A stretch of DNA of 7,183 nucleotides from Bacillota bacterium (GTDB lineage Bacteria; Bacillota; Clostridia; Christensenellales; CAG-138): positions 1-7,183 of the forward strand of contig JAEWWD010000293.1 of assembly GCA_023396535.1 (NCBI GenBank), in the 5' to 3' direction. This document shows, piece by piece, positions 5,182-7,183 of this stretch. The notes beneath the pieces were generated by a model that saw nothing but the letters and a program-made list of their open reading frames with translations, was not told where the DNA came from and did no database searches. A program made the position numbers and the translations under genes. The first letter of the stretch is position 1, and each line of letters starts with the position of its first letter.

Positions 5182-6666
5182 ATGCAGGATATTACGCGCA
5201 TGAGCGCGGCTAAGCTGAGCGCCGCGCTGCAAAAGAAAGAACTCAGCGCCCGTGAGGCTGCTGAAGCATATTTGGGGCGCATCAACACGGCGGATGCCGA
5301 CGTGCGGGCCTATATATCTGTCGCCGCGGAGCGTGCGCTCACGCAGGCGGAGGATATCGACCGCCGCCGGGCGGCGGGGGAGAGCCTTCCCGCGCTCGCT
5401 GGCGTTCCCGTCGCGCTGAAGGATAATTTGTGCACCACGTGGGGCAATACCACCTGCGCCTCGCGCATACTGCATAATTTCGTATCGCCTTACGACGCGA
5501 CGGCTGTGAAAAAGCTGGAGCGGGAGGGCTGCGTGTTTCTGGGCAAAGCCAATCTCGATGAGTTTGCCATGGGGTCCAGCACCGAAAATTCCTCCGTGCA
5601 GGTCACGCGCAACCCGCGCGATCTGACACGGGTGCCGGGCGGCAGCTCGGGCGGCTCCGCCGCCGCCGTGGCGGCGGACGAAGCGGCGTTCGCGCTCGGC
5701 TCGGATACGGGCGGCTCCGTGCGCCAGCCCGCCGCGTTCTGCGGCGTGGTGGGCATGAAGCCCACTTACGGGCGCGTTTCCCGCTATGGGCTCATCGCGT
5801 TCGCGTCCTCTCTCGACCAGATAGGACCGCTGACCAAGACGGTGGAGGACAGCGCCCTTGCCATGGAAGCCATCTGCGGCTATGATGTGCAGGATTCTAC
5901 CTCCGTGCCCGATCTGACGGCGGACTTCGCTTCCGTGCTCAATACGGATGTAAAGGGCAAACGCATCGCGCTGCCGCGCGAGCTGATGGGCGAGGGCATT
6001 GAACCCGGCGTGCGGGAGGCTGTACTCGCCGCCGCCAAGAAATTTGAGAGCATGGGCGCATGTGTGGACGAAGTCGATATGCCCACCCTCTCCTACGCGC
6101 TCCCAGCGTATTACATACTTTCGAGCGCGGAAGCTTCCTCCAACCTCGGGCGGTTCGACGGCGTGCGTTACGGCTACCGTGCCAAGGACTGCGACACGCT
6201 CGACGAGCTGTACCTGCGTTCGCGCAGCGAGGGCTTCGGCGCGGAGGTCAAGCGGCGTATCCTGCTGGGCACGTTCGCGCTTTCGGCGGGCTATTACGAC
6301 GCGTATTACAAAAAGGCGCTGCAGGTGCGCACGCTGATATCCCGGGCGTTCTCCGAGGTATTTCAAAACCACGACGCCGTGCTTTCCCCCGTCGCGCCCA
6401 CGGTCGCTTATAAAATCGGCGAAAAGACTGCGGACCCCCTTGAAATGTACATGGGCGACATCTGCACCGTGCCCGTCAACATCGCGGGGCTTCCGGCCAT
6501 TTCCATGCCCTGCGGCGAAAGCGGCGGTCTGCCCGTCGGCATGCAGCTCATAGGCGCGGCGTATGACGAGCGGTCGCTGTTCGCGCTGGGCGCGGCGTAC
6601 GAGAGGGCGTACGGCGCGTATCACATGACAAAACAAGCGTTTGGAGGGAACGGCCATGCAGTATGA
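5182..6666 (+). CDS. gatA: Asp-tRNA(Asn)/Glu-tRNA(Gln) amidotransferase subunit A
   Basis: GatA is the glutaminase subunit of GatCAB. It releases ammonia from glutamine, and the ammonia is channelled to GatB to amidate the aspartyl or glutamyl group on the tRNA. The 494-aa product has the usual length and belongs to the amidase-signature family. The catalytic Ser-cisSer-Lys triad is visible: Lys80 in GVPVALKDN, Ser155 in GGSSGGS, and Ser179 in SDTGGSVRQPA, the last followed by the conserved CGVVGMKPTYGRVSRYGL. This agrees, one residue shifted, with the K79/S154/S178 numbering I recall for the S. aureus enzyme. The ATG is preceded by GGGAGGG with a 7-nt spacer. The gene lies 14 nt after the AspRS-GatC stop and overlaps gatB by 11 nt, so translation is probably coupled. 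No internal terminator or promoter is visible. Confidence 0.97.
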   Translation: MQDITRMSAAKLSAALQKKELSAREAAEAYLGRINTADADVRAYISVAAERALTQAEDIDRRRAAGESLPALAGVPVALKDNLCTTWGNTTCASRILHNFVSPYDATAVKKLEREGCVFLGKANLDEFAMGSSTENSSVQVTRNPRDLTRVPGGSSGGSAAAVAADEAAFALGSDTGGSVRQPAAFCGVVGMKPTYGRVSRYGLIAFASSLDQIGPLTKTVEDSALAMEAICGYDVQDSTSVPDLTADFASVLNTDVKGKRIALPRELMGEGIEPGVREAVLAAAKKFESMGACVDEVDMPTLSYALPAYYILSSAEASSNLGRFDGVRYGYRAKDCDTLDELYLRSRSEGFGAEVKRRILLGTFALSAGYYDAYYKKALQVRTLISRAFSEVFQNHDAVLSPVAPTVAYKIGEKTADPLEMYMGDICTVPVNIAGLPAISMPCGESGGLPVGMQLIGAAYDERSLFALGAAYERAYGAYHMTKQAFGGNGHAV

Positions 6667-7183
6667 AGTGGTGATCGGCCTTGAAATCCATATCGAGCTG
6701 AAAACACAGAGCAAGATATTCTGCTCCTGCCCCACGACGTTCGGCGCACAGCCCAACACGCAGATCTGCCCGATCTGCATGGGCATGCCCGGCGCGCTGC
6801 CGGTACTCAACGGCACGGTCGTGGAGTACGCCATAAAGGCAGGCCTTGCGACCAACTGCGCCATCGCGCCGTATTCCAAGCTGGACCGCAAGAATTACGT
6901 ATACCCCGATCTTCCCAAGGCGTACCAGATATCGCAGTACGACCTGCCGCTGTGCGCACAGGGGCACCTCATGATACAGACGTCGGCGGGCGAAAAACGG
7001 GTGGGAATCACGCGCATCCATATCGAGGAGGACGCGGGCAAACTGGTTCATGACGCCAACCTTGGTACGTTGTTCGATTGCAACCGCTGCGGCGTGCCGC
7101 TCATCGAGATTGTCACCGAGCCGGATATGCGCTCCGCAGACGAGGCGATTGCGCTATTGGAAAAGCTGCGCGCAACCATACTC
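6656..7183 (+). CDS. gatB: Asp-tRNA(Asn)/Glu-tRNA(Gln) amidotransferase subunit B (5' part)
   Basis: GatB is the kinase/transamidase subunit. It activates the side chain of misacylated tRNA with ATP and uses ammonia from GatA. Only the first 176 residues of about 475 are in the window, and the frame is open to the right edge. The start MQYEVVIGLEIHIEL is characteristic, with Glu10 and His12 of the metal site. Four cysteines at 23, 25, 38 and 41 (CSC...CPIC) fit the zinc-binding cluster found in many GatB proteins. Further family signatures are KNYVYPDLPKAYQISQYDLP (80-99), HIEEDAGK (122-129) and GVPLIEIVTEPD (146-157). Two extra cysteines (142, 145) occur just before the last motif, where aromatic and Ser/Thr residues are commoner. 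The ATG lies inside the end of gatA and has its own GGAGGG 7 nt upstream. Confidence 0.97.
   Translation, partial: MQYEVVIGLEIHIELKTQSKIFCSCPTTFGAQPNTQICPICMGMPGALPVLNGTVVEYAIKAGLATNCAIAPYSKLDRKNYVYPDLPKAYQISQYDLPLCAQGHLMIQTSAGEKRVGITRIHIEEDAGKLVHDANLGTLFDCNRCGVPLIEIVTEPDMRSADEAIALLEKLRATIL

Noticed and set aside
5137..6891. 584-aa open frame on the minus strand opposite gatA/gatB
   Set aside because: It is antisense to two unmistakable genes and has low-complexity Arg/His/Ala-rich content with no recognisable domain. GC-rich codon usage keeps this frame free of stops.

Overview
The window looks like chromosomal DNA from a fairly GC-rich member of the Clostridia (Firmicutes/Bacillota). The evidence is a canonical T-box riboswitch upstream of a tRNA-synthetase operon, strong GGAGG-type ribosome binding sites, sigma-A-type promoters and a GatCAB amidotransferase operon. 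The exact genus cannot be read from the sequence. There are no mobile elements, CRISPR arrays, tRNAs or rRNAs.

Layout: positions 1-173 are non-coding and hold a GC-rich palindrome, an A-rich tract of ATGA-type repeats, an imperfect hairpin and a bidirectional terminator. Next is trpS (tryptophanyl-tRNA synthetase) on the minus strand, 174-1175. A divergent intergenic region of about 245 bp carries one promoter for trpS and one for a plus-strand pair of tandem paralogous HAD-family hydrolases (1421-2029 and 2058-2666). A 407-bp leader (2667-3073) then carries a promoter, a T-box riboswitch and its intrinsic terminator. The T-box drives the plus-strand operon aspS-gatC (one fused gene, 3074-5167), gatA (5182-6666) and gatB (from 6656, cut by the window end).

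How the operon works together: AspRS charges tRNA with aspartate, and GatCAB amidates Asp-tRNA(Asn) to Asn-tRNA(Asn) and/or Glu-tRNA(Gln) to Gln-tRNA(Gln). Two points stand out. First, gatC is not a separate gene. It is fused in frame to the C terminus of a full-length AspRS through a short Ala/Lys-rich linker, so the synthetase and the amidotransferase should be covalently joined, in effect a built-in transamidosome. Second, the T-box specifier loop appears to read AAC (Asn), with GAA (Glu) overlapping one base upstream. It does not read an Asp codon. This matches the dual-codon T-box described for the transamidation operon of Clostridium acetobutylicum. Together these suggest an operon devoted to tRNA-dependent Asn (and possibly Gln) synthesis that is sensed through the product tRNA.
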